A DNA stretch of 64,000 nt from Isosphaeraceae bacterium (GTDB lineage: Bacteria; Planctomycetota; Planctomycetia; Isosphaerales; Isosphaeraceae), in NCBI GenBank assembly GCA_026004735.1, contig BPJS01000001.1, forward strand, positions 868,001 through 932,000. The letters run 5' to 3'. Below the pieces are notes generated by a model that made no database searches, was not told the origin of the DNA, and saw only the letters and a program-made list of their open reading frames with translations. How positions within the stretch are numbered: the first letter of the stretch is position 1; each line of letters starts with the position of its first letter. Position numbers and translations under genes: made by a program. This document shows positions 26,623 through 36,261 of the stretch, piece by piece.

Positions 26623-28970
26623 TTCCACTCCCGCACCTCGGGCAGGTCTTCGCCGTGCTCGCGAATGTATTGTTTGTGCTCGATCAGTTTGTCGCGGATC
26701 GCCTGGTGTGCGTAGGCAGCGCGCTCACGGAGTTGAGGGACTCGGTCGACCACGTCGGCGACCAGATGGAACCGATCCAGGTCGTTCAGGACCACCATGT
26801 CAAAGGGTGTGGTCGTGGTTCCATTTTCTTTGTAGCCGCGTACGTGGAGGTTTGCGTGGTTGGTGCGCCGGTAAGTCAGGCGGTGGATCAGCCAGGGGTA
26901 GCCGTGGAAGGCAAAAATGATCGGCTTGTCGATGGTGAAGATGGTGTCGAAGGCGCGGTCGGTCAGTCCGTGCGGGTGTTCGGTGGGCGGCAGCAATTTC
27001 ATGAGATCGAGCACGTTGACGACGCGAATTTTGAGTTCGGGGATGAGCCGGCGGAGGATGGAGACGGCCGCGAGGGTTTCGAGTGTGGGCACGTCGCCGC
27101 AGCAGGCCATGACGACGTCGGGTTCGCCGTGCTGGTCGTTGCTGGCCCAGCTCCAGATGCTAATGCCGGCGGTGGCATGCTTGATCGCCTGGTCCATGTC
27201 GAGCCACTGGGGAGCGGGCTGCTTGCCAGCGACAATCACGTTGACGTAATTACGGCTACGGAGGCAATGGTCGGCGACCGAAAGGAGCGTGTTGGCGTCG
27301 GGCGGGAGATAGACCCGAATGATCTCGGGCTTCTTGTTGACAACCAGGTCGATGAACCCGGGATCCTGGTGGCTGAACCCATTGTGGTCCTGACGCCAGA
27401 CGTGGGAGGTCAGCAGGTAATTGAGCGAGGCGATGGGCCGTCGCCAGGGCAATCCGCGGCTGACGTGGAGCCACTTGGCATGCTGGTTGAACATCGAGTC
27501 GACGATGTGGATGAACGCCTCGTAGCACGAGAAAAACCCGTGGCGTCCGGTCAGGAGATAGCCTTCCAGCCAGCCCTGAACGGTGGTCTCGGAGAGGATT
27601 TCGAGGACACGACCGTCTGGGGCGAGCCACTCATCGTTGGGAGCAACCTCGGCGACCCAGCCGCGGCGCGTCACTTCGAAGACCGCGCCGAGCCGGTTGG
27701 ATAAGGTCTCGTCTGGTCCAAAAATGCGGAAGTTCCGCGCTGGCAGATTCTCGGCCATGACATCGCGCAAGAAGCAGCCGAGAACGCGGGTGGCTTCGGC
27801 CTCGACCGCGCCCGGCTGGGGAACCTGGACCGCGTAACGGCGAAAGTCAGGCATTTTGAGCGGCCGGAGCAGAATGCCGCCGTTGGCGTGGGGATTGGCG
27901 CCCATGCGGCGGTTGCCCCGGGGAGCCAGCGCTTGCAATTCGGGCAGGAGTGTCCCGGCCGCGTCGAAGAGTTCCTCGGGCCGATACGAACGCATCCAGG
28001 CTTCGAGCAGCCGGCGGTGCTCCGGGTTGGTTCGGCATCCGTCGATCGGCACCTGGTGGGATCGGAACGACCCGGCGACCGGTTTCCCATCGACCTGATC
28101 GGGCCCGGTCCAGCCTTTGGGTGAGACGAGCACGATGACAGGCCAGCGTGGCCGTTCGACGACCCCGTCTTGCCGCGCGGCTTGTTGGATCTGGGCGATC
28201 CGGTCGAGTGCCTCGTCGAGCACGCGGGCCATGTCCGCGTGCATGGGCATCGGATCATCGCCTTCGACGTAGAGCGGTTCGTGGCCGTAGCCGCGGAGCA
28301 GTTCGGTCAGTTCGCCGCGGGGAATCCGAGCCAGGATGGTGGGGTTGTGGATCTTGTAGCCGTTGAGGTGGAGGATGGGCAGGACGGCCCCGTCGCTAGC
28401 CGGGTTGAGAAACTTGTTCGAGTGCCAGGAGGCGGCCAGGGCTCCGGTTTCGGCTTCGCCGTCGCCGATCACGGCGACGACGATTAGATCCGGGTTATCG
28501 AACGCGGCGCCATAGGCATGGGCTAGAACGTAGCCCAGCTCGCCGCCCTCGTGAATCGATCCAGGCGTCTCGGCGGCGACGTGGCTGGGAACCCCGCCCG
28601 GAAACGAGAATTGCTTGAACAGCCGGCGCATCCCGGCCTCGTCCCGCGACACATCGGGGTAGATCTCGCTGTAGGTCCCCTCCAAATAGGTATGGGCCAC
28701 CAGCGACGGCCCGCCATGACCGGGCCCGGTCAGGAAGATCATGTTCAAGTCGCGTTCGACGATCGCCCGGTTGAGGTGGGTGTAGATGAAGTTCAAGCCG
28801 GGCGACGTACCCCAGTGGCCCAGCAGCCGCGGCTTGATATCGCCCGGTTCAAGCGGTCGTCGCAGCAGCGGGTTGTCCATGAGGTAGATCTGGCCAACGC
28901 TCAAATAGTTGGACGCGCGCCAATAGGCATCCATGCGGCGTAGCAGCTCGGCATCAGGCTGAGTGCTCAT
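26601..28970 (-). CDS. xfp: Phosphoketolase (xylulose-5-P/fructose-6-P)
   Basis: A 789-residue thiamine-diphosphate enzyme of full family length. Signatures include [40 protein letters not shown], the phosphoketolase motif [16 protein letters not shown], and [10 protein letters not shown] (ThDP/Mg site). The C-terminal domains carry [14 protein letters not shown] and [16 protein letters not shown]. It splits xylulose 5-phosphate or fructose 6-phosphate with phosphate to acetyl phosphate plus glyceraldehyde 3-phosphate or erythrose 4-phosphate, giving a carbon-saving route to acetyl units. Cytoplasmic. It sits 29 bp after the beta-propeller gene and overlaps the acyltransferase gene, in a probable four-gene operon. 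No acetate kinase gene is visible here. Confidence 0.95.
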
Positions 28971-28999
28971 TCCAGAACTCCGTCGGTTTGCAGGTCAGG

Positions 29000-30139
29000 T
29001 TACGGAGCGATCCCGTCGGGAGCGCCCAGACGGCCCAGTCCGAACTGATCGCCGACGCGCCGTGGCCGCCCATCGGCGAACTCGACCTCAAGCATTTTCT
29101 CGCTTTGAACGGCTGTGCCCGTTTCGTCACGCAGTTCGGCGATGATGGCACGGGTCGAGACGTCGATCACTTCGCCGGTCGAGGGGTAGGCCCGGTCGCC
29201 GTCAGGAGAGAAGGCGACCCAGCCTGGCTCGTCCTTCAGGACCAAGGCGGTCTGGTAGGCGGGAGGTTCGACGGTCGCGTCGAAGATGTGCAGCTTCTGA
29301 TTGTGCGCGTCGCAGACCCAAAGCTCGCGCTCGTCGGGGGTCAGGCCGATGCCGTGGCTCGGACAGCCGTGACGCTTCACCGGCCCTTTGGCGTGGCCGG
29401 GAACGTCGACCTGGTGCAGAACCTTCCCCGATCTCAGATCGCCGACCTCAAAACCAAGCCGTTCGTTGATATTCGCATAGACGCGCGTCTGGGTACCATT
29501 GACTGTAAAAGGCCGGATCGCTGCCGAAAAGGGGCCAACGCGACGCACGGCCTGGCGGGTCGCGGTGTCAACCACGGTCAGATGAGGCGATCGCAACCCA
29601 GCCAGATAGGCTTCCTTGCCGTTCGGACCGACGATCGTGTTGTGTGCGCCTGAATCGGTCTTGATCACGGCCAGGACGCTACCGTCGCTGGCGTCGACGA
29701 CTTGCCAGACGTCGCCTTCGAACGAAGGCAGGTAGATTTCAGAACCGTCAGGCGTGATCGCCATCCGGTCGCAGCCGACCTCGTAGGCCCGCTCCCAGAG
29801 GAACTGACCGGTCGTCAGCTCGAGGCACTGAAGCTGCCGCGTCGTGCTGACGTAGATCCGCCCTGTCGCGGCGCTCGCACAGATTCCCTTGACATTCAGG
29901 GGCTTGCCGTCTGGACCAAGGCCTTGAAGCGGGATCCGCCGCACGAACCGGTAACCGTCGTCCACATCGAAGACCAGCAGTCCGTGCCCGCCGTACTCCA
30001 GGTAGTCGCGGATGCCGGGCGTGGCGACGTACAGGAATCGGCGACGGGCGGTCTGGGGCCTGGTCGGGGCGAAGGTGACGGCAGCCGCGATGCCCGCGCC
30101 TTGATTCAAGAACCGCCGCCTCGAGATCGCGTTGGCCAT
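29000..30139 (-). CDS. Tat-exported YVTN-type beta-propeller protein
   Basis: A 379-residue protein. A Tat signal (SRRRFLNQGAGIAAAVTFAP) is followed by about seven WD/YVTN-like blades, for example GLLVFDVDDGYRFVRR, MAITPDGSEIYLPSF, GLTPDERELWVCDAHNQ and VAFSPDGDRAYPSTG. Such propellers are periplasmic scaffolds or binding proteins; no catalytic site is evident. GGAGGGGAGC immediately before the ATG at 30139 decides the start, although the frame is open to 30484. It is the first gene of the minus-strand unit that includes phosphoketolase, an odd partner for an exported protein. Confidence 0.85.
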   Translation of the reverse strand: MANAISRRRFLNQGAGIAAAVTFAPTRPQTARRRFLYVATPGIRDYLEYGGHGLLVFDVDDGYRFVRRIPLQGLGPDGKPLNVKGICASAATGRIYVSTTRQLQCLELTTGQFLWERAYEVGCDRMAITPDGSEIYLPSFEGDVWQVVDASDGSVLAVIKTDSGAHNTIVGPNGKEAYLAGLRSPHLTVVDTATRQAVRRVGPFSAAIRPFTVNGTQTRVYANINERLGFEVGDLRSGKVLHQVDVPGHAKGPVKRHGCPSHGIGLTPDERELWVCDAHNQKLHIFDATVEPPAYQTALVLKDEPGWVAFSPDGDRAYPSTGEVIDVSTRAIIAELRDETGTAVQSEKMLEVEFADGRPRRVGDQFGLGRLGAPDGIAP

Positions 30140-30469
30140 GCTCCCCTCCGGCGTGCACGAACCACAGCCGTCTTTGCACCATGCGTAGTCTATCGCGCCA
30201 AGGCGTCGGGGGTCGATTGAGGCATCGCCGGCGGGAACGTTGTCCGGCTGCGGCCGGTCAACGCTCTGAAAAATTCCACCGACGGGCCTGTTAATGTGCG
30301 ACTCGGCACGCAGGCTCGGGGGATCGCATCCGGTTTCGAACCAGGCCGACACGCGGTTCCCGGCGGCCCTCTGGACGAATCTGGCTCGAGTTCCGAACAT
30401 CGTGACGGATGGAGAGCCAATCATCGGGCGATCAATCGCGACCTGCCGATTCGAGGAACGCCTGCGAAC
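30140..30469. other. Divergent intergenic region of about 330 bp
   Basis: Separates the propeller operon from the AMP nucleosidase gene and must carry both promoters. I saw a GAGGA 13 bases before the GTG at 30470, but no promoter pair that convinces me. No RNA gene was recognised; a TTTCGAACC near 30330 resembles a tRNA T-loop, but nothing else around it does. Confidence 0.5.
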
Positions 30470-31240
30470 GTGAAGACCAAGCACGAGATCGTCCGCGACT
30501 GGTTGCCGCGATACACCGGTCGGCCGCTCGACGGCTTCGGCGAGTACGTCCTGTTGACCAACTTTCTGAATTACGTCGAGATGTTCGCCGAACGGTTCGG
30601 CTGCGAGGTGCTCGGCCGCGACCGACCGATGCAGTCGGCGACGGCCGAAGGGCTGACGATCCTCAATTTCGGCATGGGGAGCCCGATGGCCGCGACAGTC
30701 ATGGATCTGCTCTCGGCGATTGCGCCCAAGGCCGTTCTGTTCTTGGGCAAATGCGGGGGGCTAAAGAAGACCAAGGTGGGCGACTTCGTCCTGCCGATCG
30801 CCGCGATTCGCGCCGAGGGGACCTCAAACGACTACATGCCGCCGGAGATTCCGGCCCTGCCGTCGTTCCGCTTGCAGAAGGCCGTCTCGGCCATGATCGT
30901 CAAGCACGGCTTCGACTACTGGACGGGAACGGTCTACACCACCAACCGCCGGGTCTGGGAGCACGACGACAAGCTCAAGGCCTACCTCAAAAATATTCGC
31001 GCCCAGGCGATCGATATGGAGACGGCGACCATTTTCATCGTCGGCTTCGCCAACCAGATCCCCAAAGGTGCCCTGCTGCTCGTCTCCGACAGCCCGATGA
31101 CACCCGAGGGGGTCAAGACGGCGCGGAGCGACCGCGCCGTCTCGGAGCGCTACGTGCGCACACATCTCAACATCGGAATCGACGCGCTCTGCGAACTCCG
31201 CGACCGGGGCGAGTCGGTCAAGCATCTTCGCTTCGAGTAG
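30470..31240 (+). CDS. amn: AMP nucleosidase
   Basis: A 256-residue nucleoside-phosphorylase-fold enzyme of the short AMP nucleosidase group. It begins VKTKHEIVRDWLPRYTG with a GTG start at 30470, typical of family N-termini; the frame is open upstream, but that part is not conserved-looking. LTILNFGMGSPMAATVMDLL binds phosphate/ribose, LFLGKCGGLK follows, and AIDMETATIF is the purine/ribose site with its Met-Glu pair. LLVSDSPMTPEGVKT ends the core. It hydrolyses AMP to adenine and ribose 5-phosphate and so trims the AMP pool. Cytoplasmic, standing alone; adenylate kinase is encoded 17 kb upstream. Confidence 0.92.
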   Translation: MKTKHEIVRDWLPRYTGRPLDGFGEYVLLTNFLNYVEMFAERFGCEVLGRDRPMQSATAEGLTILNFGMGSPMAATVMDLLSAIAPKAVLFLGKCGGLKKTKVGDFVLPIAAIRAEGTSNDYMPPEIPALPSFRLQKAVSAMIVKHGFDYWTGTVYTTNRRVWEHDDKLKAYLKNIRAQAIDMETATIFIVGFANQIPKGALLLVSDSPMTPEGVKTARSDRAVSERYVRTHLNIGIDALCELRDRGESVKHLRFE

Positions 31241-31393
31241 AGGATCGCCGCGATCCGACCGCGCGCGGGCCACCCGGCCCGAGGTGCGTTCGCCGCCAAT
31301 CGGTTCGCCGAACGCCGCGCCGCGGAACAGCAGACCGACTGGCGGACTTCGCGATGTTGTTTGGGGTTGCCGTGGGGAGGCGATGGACTCGGA

Positions 31394-31834
31394 TCAGAGT
31401 GGCGCGCCGGCCGGCCAGCGATAACGCAGCTCCTCCGGCAGCGCGCGGATGACATCATGGAGCGCGCCCGGCGCGAGACGCTCATCGATGATCCGCAAGA
31501 CGGTCAAGGCGATGGTTTCCGGCTCCAGATCGGATCGATCGCGGAACGCCGCCTGAATCGGCGCGACAAACTCGCGCAGACGACGGCCCCGGATCGGTCG
31601 GTCGGTCGGCTGCCAGCCTTCGTAGTAGAGGCCCCGGACCAGCAGGGGAAGCTGCGCTCCGAGATGAGCCGCTTCGCTCACAGTCAGCCGGTCGCGGGCC
31701 GCGTGGAGCACCACGCGCAGAGCATGATAGGCGCGGCGGCGGTCCTTCAGCCCAAGCTCTTCCATGATCGCGTGCAGCCAGGCGTTGGTTGTGTGTATGG
31801 TCGTGTCGAACGCGTCGAGACCGGTCCAGCTCAT
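31394..31834 (-). CDS. DUF2267-domain protein
   Basis: A 146-residue protein filled by a DUF2267 helical domain: GLDAFDTTIHTTNAWLHAI, RRAYHALRVVLHAARDRL, LPLLVRGLYYEGWQP and the C-terminal ALPEELRYRWP. These match the conserved helices of a family found in many soil and aquatic bacteria; no biochemical function is known. GGGAGGGAGGA before the ATG at 31834 gives a very strong ribosome-binding site and fixes the start. It converges with the AMP nucleosidase gene and follows the decaheme cytochrome gene after about 320 bp. Confidence 0.9.
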   Translation of the reverse strand: MSWTGLDAFDTTIHTTNAWLHAIMEELGLKDRRRAYHALRVVLHAARDRLTVSEAAHLGAQLPLLVRGLYYEGWQPTDRPIRGRRLREFVAPIQAAFRDRSDLEPETIALTVLRIIDERLAPGALHDVIRALPEELRYRWPAGAPL

Positions 31835-32151
31835 GGCAATCCTCCCTCCCGGTCTTCGCCCGGCCCCAGGCGCCGGGCTGTTCCCAGAAGAGTCATGGCC
31901 CCGAGAGGCAGTTTGCGGCGTCGAGCCGCCCCATGCCTGCCGGGGCCACCATGACCCGTAGATCCGTTGCCTGAGCCACGACCCGAACGCGAGCCGTATC
32001 TTCAAGCTTATCGCGAGCTTTGAGCCCCTCCAAACAAAATCCACGCACATTCACCGGAGCAGTCCGGGCATCGCAGGGCCGCGGGGCGAACCCGTCGCGC
32101 AGACCAAGGTTGGAGCCGCCGGCCAGAAACAGTTTCGGGGCGTCGACGTTC
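31835..32151. other. Intergenic gap with a possible small protein
   Basis: About 320 bp between the decaheme gene stop and the DUF2267 start, both on the minus strand. Apart from the strong ribosome-binding site for DUF2267 it holds the protein-like frame listed at 31893-32054. Confidence 0.5.
31893..32054 (-). CDS. Possible unannotated small protein
   Basis: A minus-strand frame with a GTG start at 32054 gives 53 residues (VNVRGFCLEGLKARDKLEDT, then ARVRVVAQATDLRVMVAPAG). The alternating hydrophobic pattern looks like real protein, and the frame continues protein-like upstream to about 32150, right after the cytochrome stop, without an ATG. No ribosome-binding site and no recognised family. 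It may be a small gene with an unusual start, the end of a decayed gene, or chance. Confidence 0.3.
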   Translation of the reverse strand: MNVRGFCLEGLKARDKLEDTARVRVVAQATDLRVMVAPAGMGRLDAANCLSGP

Positions 32152-33609
32152 CTAAGGGGCGATCGGTGCGACCGAGTCTGGCCCCAGATGGCCTTGGTGA
32201 TAGGAATGGCACTCGGTGCAGGAGGCGTCGACACCTCCGAGCGGCTGTCCCTCGGCGGTCGCTGCGGCCGGGGCGTGGCACTCCAGACACTGATCCCGGT
32301 CGGGAAGGAGCAGGTCGCGGTGAGTCGTCGATCGCCGAGCGGACTCGTGACACCGGGCGCAGTCCCAAGCCCGATGTGCCTGATGGTCGAACCGGGCGTG
32401 GGTGAGCCAGACTGCGGGAACCGACGTCGGGGCCAACTCAATCCGCTCGTAGTCGGCGACCTGTTGGAGCAGGGGCGGGGAATCGGCCACGTCGTGGCAC
32501 TTGAGGCATCCGCCCTGCGAGGGGGCGGGAGCCGTCGCGGTACCAAACAAGATCCTCAAGGCTCGATCCAGGGCCGCGTCCCGAGCCTCGGCCGCCGACC
32601 GATCCCCGGTCTCCACCGGCCGGCCAGGCCGCGTTCGGTACCGGTCGGGAATCCGACGAGCCAGCAAATCGTCGTTGGCCTCAACGACAGCCAGCGAATA
32701 GACAGCCCGAAGCTCGGCGACCACCTCCGCCGGCGTCCGACCATGGGTCACCTGACGCTCGGGCAGACCCGGATCGAACCCGAGCGGATGACATCCCGCG
32801 CAATGCTGCTCATATGCCACAGGCTTCATCAACGCCCCGCGATCATCCGGCTCGTGACAGGCCGAACAGCTCAGCGTGATCGGCGAGTCGGGGGCCGTGG
32901 CAAATGCGGCGTAACGAGTCCGCCACGGCTCGGCAAGTCGGTCAACGGTCCAGGGCCGGCCACCGTCCTGGAGCGTCAGCCCGGGCGCCAGGTGCAGCGC
33001 ATGGTTGAAGTGCAAACGGCCCGGGTCGGGTTTCGCAAGCGGGCCGAAACGCGGATGGTGCTCAGCATCAAAGGCCGTGATTCGATCCGCAACACCCGTC
33101 GCCTCAGCCCGTACGGCGGACAGATTGGCATGACACCCCGTACACAACGCGTCGGACATCCGCGTCAGTTGGGCTTCCGATCCCTGATGGTCGCGATGGC
33201 ACGCGGCGCAAGAGGGAACCTGGGCGGGAGGGACGCGGACCGGGTGGTGCGGACCGGCCAGGTGACACTTCTGGCAGCGTTCACTGGTCTGGTCGGCAAA
33301 GCTCACAGGCCACGGCGACCAGTCCGAGCCGTCGATCGGAACGAACGGAGCGTGGCAGGCTCCGCAATCATCCGTCCAAGCGGCATGGGCATGAGCCAGC
33401 GGCCCCGGCGAGGCCATCCGATCCCACTGGAACCATCGCAGCCGCGGCGAGCGGCGTCCGTCCCACAGCGGCGCGAGCACCAACCACAGCAAGGCGGCCG
33501 CCACGGCCAGCGCGGCCAGCGCCCGACGACGCTGCGTCAGTGCATCCGGCCGGCGATAGTATGTCAGCTCGATCCGCGAGCGTCGCTGCTTGCCGGTCTC
33601 GTCCGCCAT
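32152..33609 (-). CDS. Membrane-anchored decaheme c-type cytochrome
   Basis: A 485-residue protein with one N-terminal membrane helix (ALAALAVAAALLWLVLAPLW, about residues 29-48) and ten CXXCH heme sites: CGACH, CQKCH, CAACH, CTGCH, CSACH, CAGCH, CLKCH, CARCH, CLECH and CTECH. Many extra His residues (HHP, HFNHALH) could be distal ligands, so bis-His hemes are likely. It is probably a periplasmic electron carrier held to the inner membrane. Its gene lies 28 bp after a gene for a small membrane protein with spaced His residues, the expected quinol-side partner. It does not match a named family such as NrfB or MtrA as far as I can tell. Confidence 0.9.
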   Translation of the reverse strand: MADETGKQRRSRIELTYYRRPDALTQRRRALAALAVAAALLWLVLAPLWDGRRSPRLRWFQWDRMASPGPLAHAHAAWTDDCGACHAPFVPIDGSDWSPWPVSFADQTSERCQKCHLAGPHHPVRVPPAQVPSCAACHRDHQGSEAQLTRMSDALCTGCHANLSAVRAEATGVADRITAFDAEHHPRFGPLAKPDPGRLHFNHALHLAPGLTLQDGGRPWTVDRLAEPWRTRYAAFATAPDSPITLSCSACHEPDDRGALMKPVAYEQHCAGCHPLGFDPGLPERQVTHGRTPAEVVAELRAVYSLAVVEANDDLLARRIPDRYRTRPGRPVETGDRSAAEARDAALDRALRILFGTATAPAPSQGGCLKCHDVADSPPLLQQVADYERIELAPTSVPAVWLTHARFDHQAHRAWDCARCHESARRSTTHRDLLLPDRDQCLECHAPAAATAEGQPLGGVDASCTECHSYHQGHLGPDSVAPIAP

Positions 33610-33637
33610 CGTTAAGACCCTGGGCCGGGTGTCGGTC

Positions 33638-34594
33638 CTAGAAATATTTGAGCGCGAGCACGATGTGGGCCAGCATCAAGACGGTTAGCGCCAGCGACAA
33701 GGCAAAATGGACGGCTAGCCACGCGTGCAACCGCCGGTGCCAGCGATCTTGCAGGGCAAACTGCCGCCGTTGGTCGCAGAGGTTCGCTAGAAAGCGGACC
33801 GCCGGATGCGCCCCGGCAGGCAACCGCCGCTCCAGCTCTTCGAAGAGCGCCTCGGCACGCGCCGGGGTGTCCAAAGGCGACGCCCCGGGCCGATCCTCCA
33901 GATAGGGGGCGATCTGCCGCTCGTAGAACTCACGCAGCGGAGCCGATCCGGGTACCCGCCCCAAGGCCTCCTGGGTCAGAACCGTCCTCCCTCCAATCGC
34001 TCCGCTCTGGCGGGTCGCCGTGGCCACCAGGTACGGTTCGCTTGGCAGATCCGTGTCGGCCGACTCTCCACAGACCCGCTCAACGATCCGCCGCGCTTGC
34101 TCCCGAAACTGACTCAGCACGTGGGGAATCTGGGCGTGGATCGTCTCGGCGGGCAGCTCGTTGAGCATCCGCCGCGGGTAAATGTGCTGCATCACCAGGC
34201 CCCAGATGCCGCTCAGAACGACGGCCACGAGCAGCCACATCAACACGGCCGCCAGCGTCGAGCGTCCCAGGTCGAAGTGGAAACCGCCGTGGAGCAACAG
34301 CAACGGCAGGCACAGCAAACCCAGCCAGAGATGGCCCGCCATCCAACACTGGGTCCGGCCCAGTCGCCAACCACGCAGCAGTTTGCGAGGCCAGAGCAGC
34401 ATCTCGAAGAGGATCATCCCGCCGCCCAGGACGCCCAGGGTGAAGCCGGGCAGGCTCGAGCCGGGGGGCCAGCGCCACGGAGACTCCTGGACCGCCGCGA
34501 CCAGGCACCAGACGATGGCTGCCACCGCAGCCAGCCCGCAGAGCCAGGCCCAGCCGCGATGTCGCACCCACTGCTGTCGATCGAAAACAAGCAT
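33638..34594 (-). CDS. Cytochrome b-like integral membrane protein
   Basis: A 318-residue protein with about five hydrophobic segments: AWLCGLAAVAAIVWCLVAAV, FTLGVLGGGMILFEMLL, AGHLWLGLLCLPLLLLHGGF, TLAAVLMWLLVAVVLSGIWG and, at the C-terminus, HFALSLALTVLMLAHIVLAL. His residues lie in or at helix ends (GHLWLGL, LLHGGFHF, RRLHAWLAVHF, LAHIVLA), as in b-type heme-binding membrane cytochromes. A soluble domain of about 140 residues separates helices 4 and 5. Heme binding is inferred from the His pattern. It is probably the quinol-oxidising partner of the decaheme protein encoded 28 bp downstream, and is divergent from the pentaheme gene at 34743. Confidence 0.75.
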   Translation of the reverse strand: MLVFDRQQWVRHRGWAWLCGLAAVAAIVWCLVAAVQESPWRWPPGSSLPGFTLGVLGGGMILFEMLLWPRKLLRGWRLGRTQCWMAGHLWLGLLCLPLLLLHGGFHFDLGRSTLAAVLMWLLVAVVLSGIWGLVMQHIYPRRMLNELPAETIHAQIPHVLSQFREQARRIVERVCGESADTDLPSEPYLVATATRQSGAIGGRTVLTQEALGRVPGSAPLREFYERQIAPYLEDRPGASPLDTPARAEALFEELERRLPAGAHPAVRFLANLCDQRRQFALQDRWHRRLHAWLAVHFALSLALTVLMLAHIVLALKYF

Positions 34595-34653
34595 GACGAT
34601 CGGAAAATCCTGACCCAGATGCCGTCGTTGGGCGTTATCCAGAAAGCAGAAAT

Positions 34654-34682
34654 TTCACCCGCCCAAACAGGTTATATTTAAT
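34654..34682 (+). promoter_or_regulatory. Probable promoter of the pentaheme-GH63-pentaheme unit
   Basis: TTCACC (34654-34659), 17 bases, then TTTAAT (34677-34682), 4/6 and 5/6 matches to sigma-70 hexamers, in an AT-rich patch (GTTATATTTAATC) unusual for this GC-rich region. The complementary strand also offers TATAAC-like -10 sequences for the divergent b-type gene, so the patch may be a shared divergent promoter. Confidence 0.5.
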
Positions 34683-34742
34683 CCGGCGCGACGCGGCGAA
34701 CAACTTTCCTCTGTAGTCTCTTGAAGAGGAACGCCTCGTACG

Positions 34743-36107
34743 ATGATTCACTCTCGGCGGATCATGGCGGTTGTGTCTGTGGCCGGGGCGTCCGCGGTGC
34801 TGGCGGGGATCACGATCGCCTCGTCGGTGTCGACGGTTCGGGTCGCGCCGGTCGGGTTGATCGGTTCGGTTGCCGCGATCAGGCCGGTGACGATTCAGAC
34901 CCGTGCGGCGGAGGGGTCGCCGTGGGTCGGCTCCGGCTCCTGTGCGGCCTCGAACTGCCACGGTAGCATCGCACCCGTTCCGGGCTGGCCGATCCTGGGT
35001 AACGAACACACGACCTGGATCGGAGACGATCCGCACGCGCGAGCCTTCCAGGTATTGCTGGAGCCTCGTTCCGAGCGGATCGCCCGCAACCTGGCAGGCG
35101 GCGGCCAGGTGATTCCCGCTCATCGTGATCCCCGCTGCCTTGCCTGTCACAGCGTCCCACGCCCCGAGTCGTTCCGTGCCGGCACCGAGTGGATGGATGC
35201 GGATGGGGTGGGCTGCGAGGCGTGCCACGGGCCGGCGCGCGACTGGCTCGGGCCTCACACGACCGAAGCCTGGCGTCTGGGACAGATCGCCCGCCCGCCG
35301 AGCTTCTGGGCCACCGACGACCTCGAGACCCGCGTGCGAACGTGCGCAGGCTGCCACATCGGCCGCCACGATCCCAGCTCAGGCCTGATTCAGGATGTCA
35401 ACCACGACCTGATCGCAGCGGGGCACCCCCGGCTCGACTTCGAGTTCGCCGCCGACCACGATCGCATGCCTCCGCACTGGACGCCCCGAGGCATCGAACA
35501 GTCCGAGGACTTCCCGGCGCGCGCCTGGCTGATCGGTCAGCGGGTCGGTCTCGAAGAAGTCCTTTCCTTGACCGTCGCGCGCGCAAGCTCGCCCTCGGCT
35601 CCCTGGCCCGAGTTTTCCGAGTACGGCTGCGCGGGATGCCACCACGACCTGACCGACCGCACCCCGCCCATTGGATCCGCGGGAGCCTACCAGTGGGCGA
35701 CCTGGCACGCCGCCGGCGTCGAGGCCGCCGCTGCTGTGCTCGGCAACCAAGGCCCGGTCGCGCACACACTGGAGCCGCTCACCACGCACATGAATCGACC
35801 GGTTCCGCCACGTGCTCAGGCGGCACAAACGGCCCAGGCCGCCGCCCAGGGGCTTGCTGCCCTGCTTCAGGTACCCCCGCGGCTTGATTCCTCGACCATC
35901 CGGCACGCGATTGCCGAGCTGGAGCGGCCCGCCAACCCTCGAAGCCCCAACGATCACGACCGCCAGGCTCAGCGCTATCTTGGCCTCGTGCCGCTCTACC
36001 AAACCCTCGAACGCCAGGGCGCCGACCCGGCCGAACTCGAGACCCTCCGAACCCGCCTCGAAACCATGCGAGAACGCCTGATGCAAACCCAGCCCGCCCT
36101 CCCGTGA
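34743..36107 (+). CDS. Pentaheme c-type cytochrome, c554-like (paralogue A)
   Basis: A 454-residue exported protein with an N-terminal hydrophobic signal ([20 protein letters not shown]). Heme sites are one CX4CH (CAASNCH) and four CXXCH (CLACH, CEACH, CAGCH, CAGCH). A long helical, heme-free C-terminal tail follows. Spacing and neighbouring motifs ([40 protein letters not shown]) resemble multiheme proteins of the cytochrome c554 group and match the protein at 39033, so they are paralogues. It probably carries electrons or acts on a small nitrogen or sulfur compound in the periplasm; the substrate is unknown. First gene of a plus-strand unit with the GH63-like hydrolase. Confidence 0.88.
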   Translation: MIHSRRIMAVVSVAGASAVLAGITIASSVSTVRVAPVGLIGSVAAIRPVTIQTRAAEGSPWVGSGSCAASNCHGSIAPVPGWPILGNEHTTWIGDDPHARAFQVLLEPRSERIARNLAGGGQVIPAHRDPRCLACHSVPRPESFRAGTEWMDADGVGCEACHGPARDWLGPHTTEAWRLGQIARPPSFWATDDLETRVRTCAGCHIGRHDPSSGLIQDVNHDLIAAGHPRLDFEFAADHDRMPPHWTPRGIEQSEDFPARAWLIGQRVGLEEVLSLTVARASSPSAPWPEFSEYGCAGCHHDLTDRTPPIGSAGAYQWATWHAAGVEAAAAVLGNQGPVAHTLEPLTTHMNRPVPPRAQAAQTAQAAAQGLAALLQVPPRLDSSTIRHAIAELERPANPRSPNDHDRQAQRYLGLVPLYQTLERQGADPAELETLRTRLETMRERLMQTQPALP

Positions 36108-36261
36108 CAACCACCCATGTCGCCAGCCAGTGTCTTGTTGTCCGCGATTCCATCCAGACGCCAGCCGCGACACCATCGGCGCGTTTCGGGTTGCCTCCTC
36201 CACGCGTTCGTCGCTCCGCAATTCTCTTGAGGACCAGCGAGACGGAATAAGGATCTGCTCG

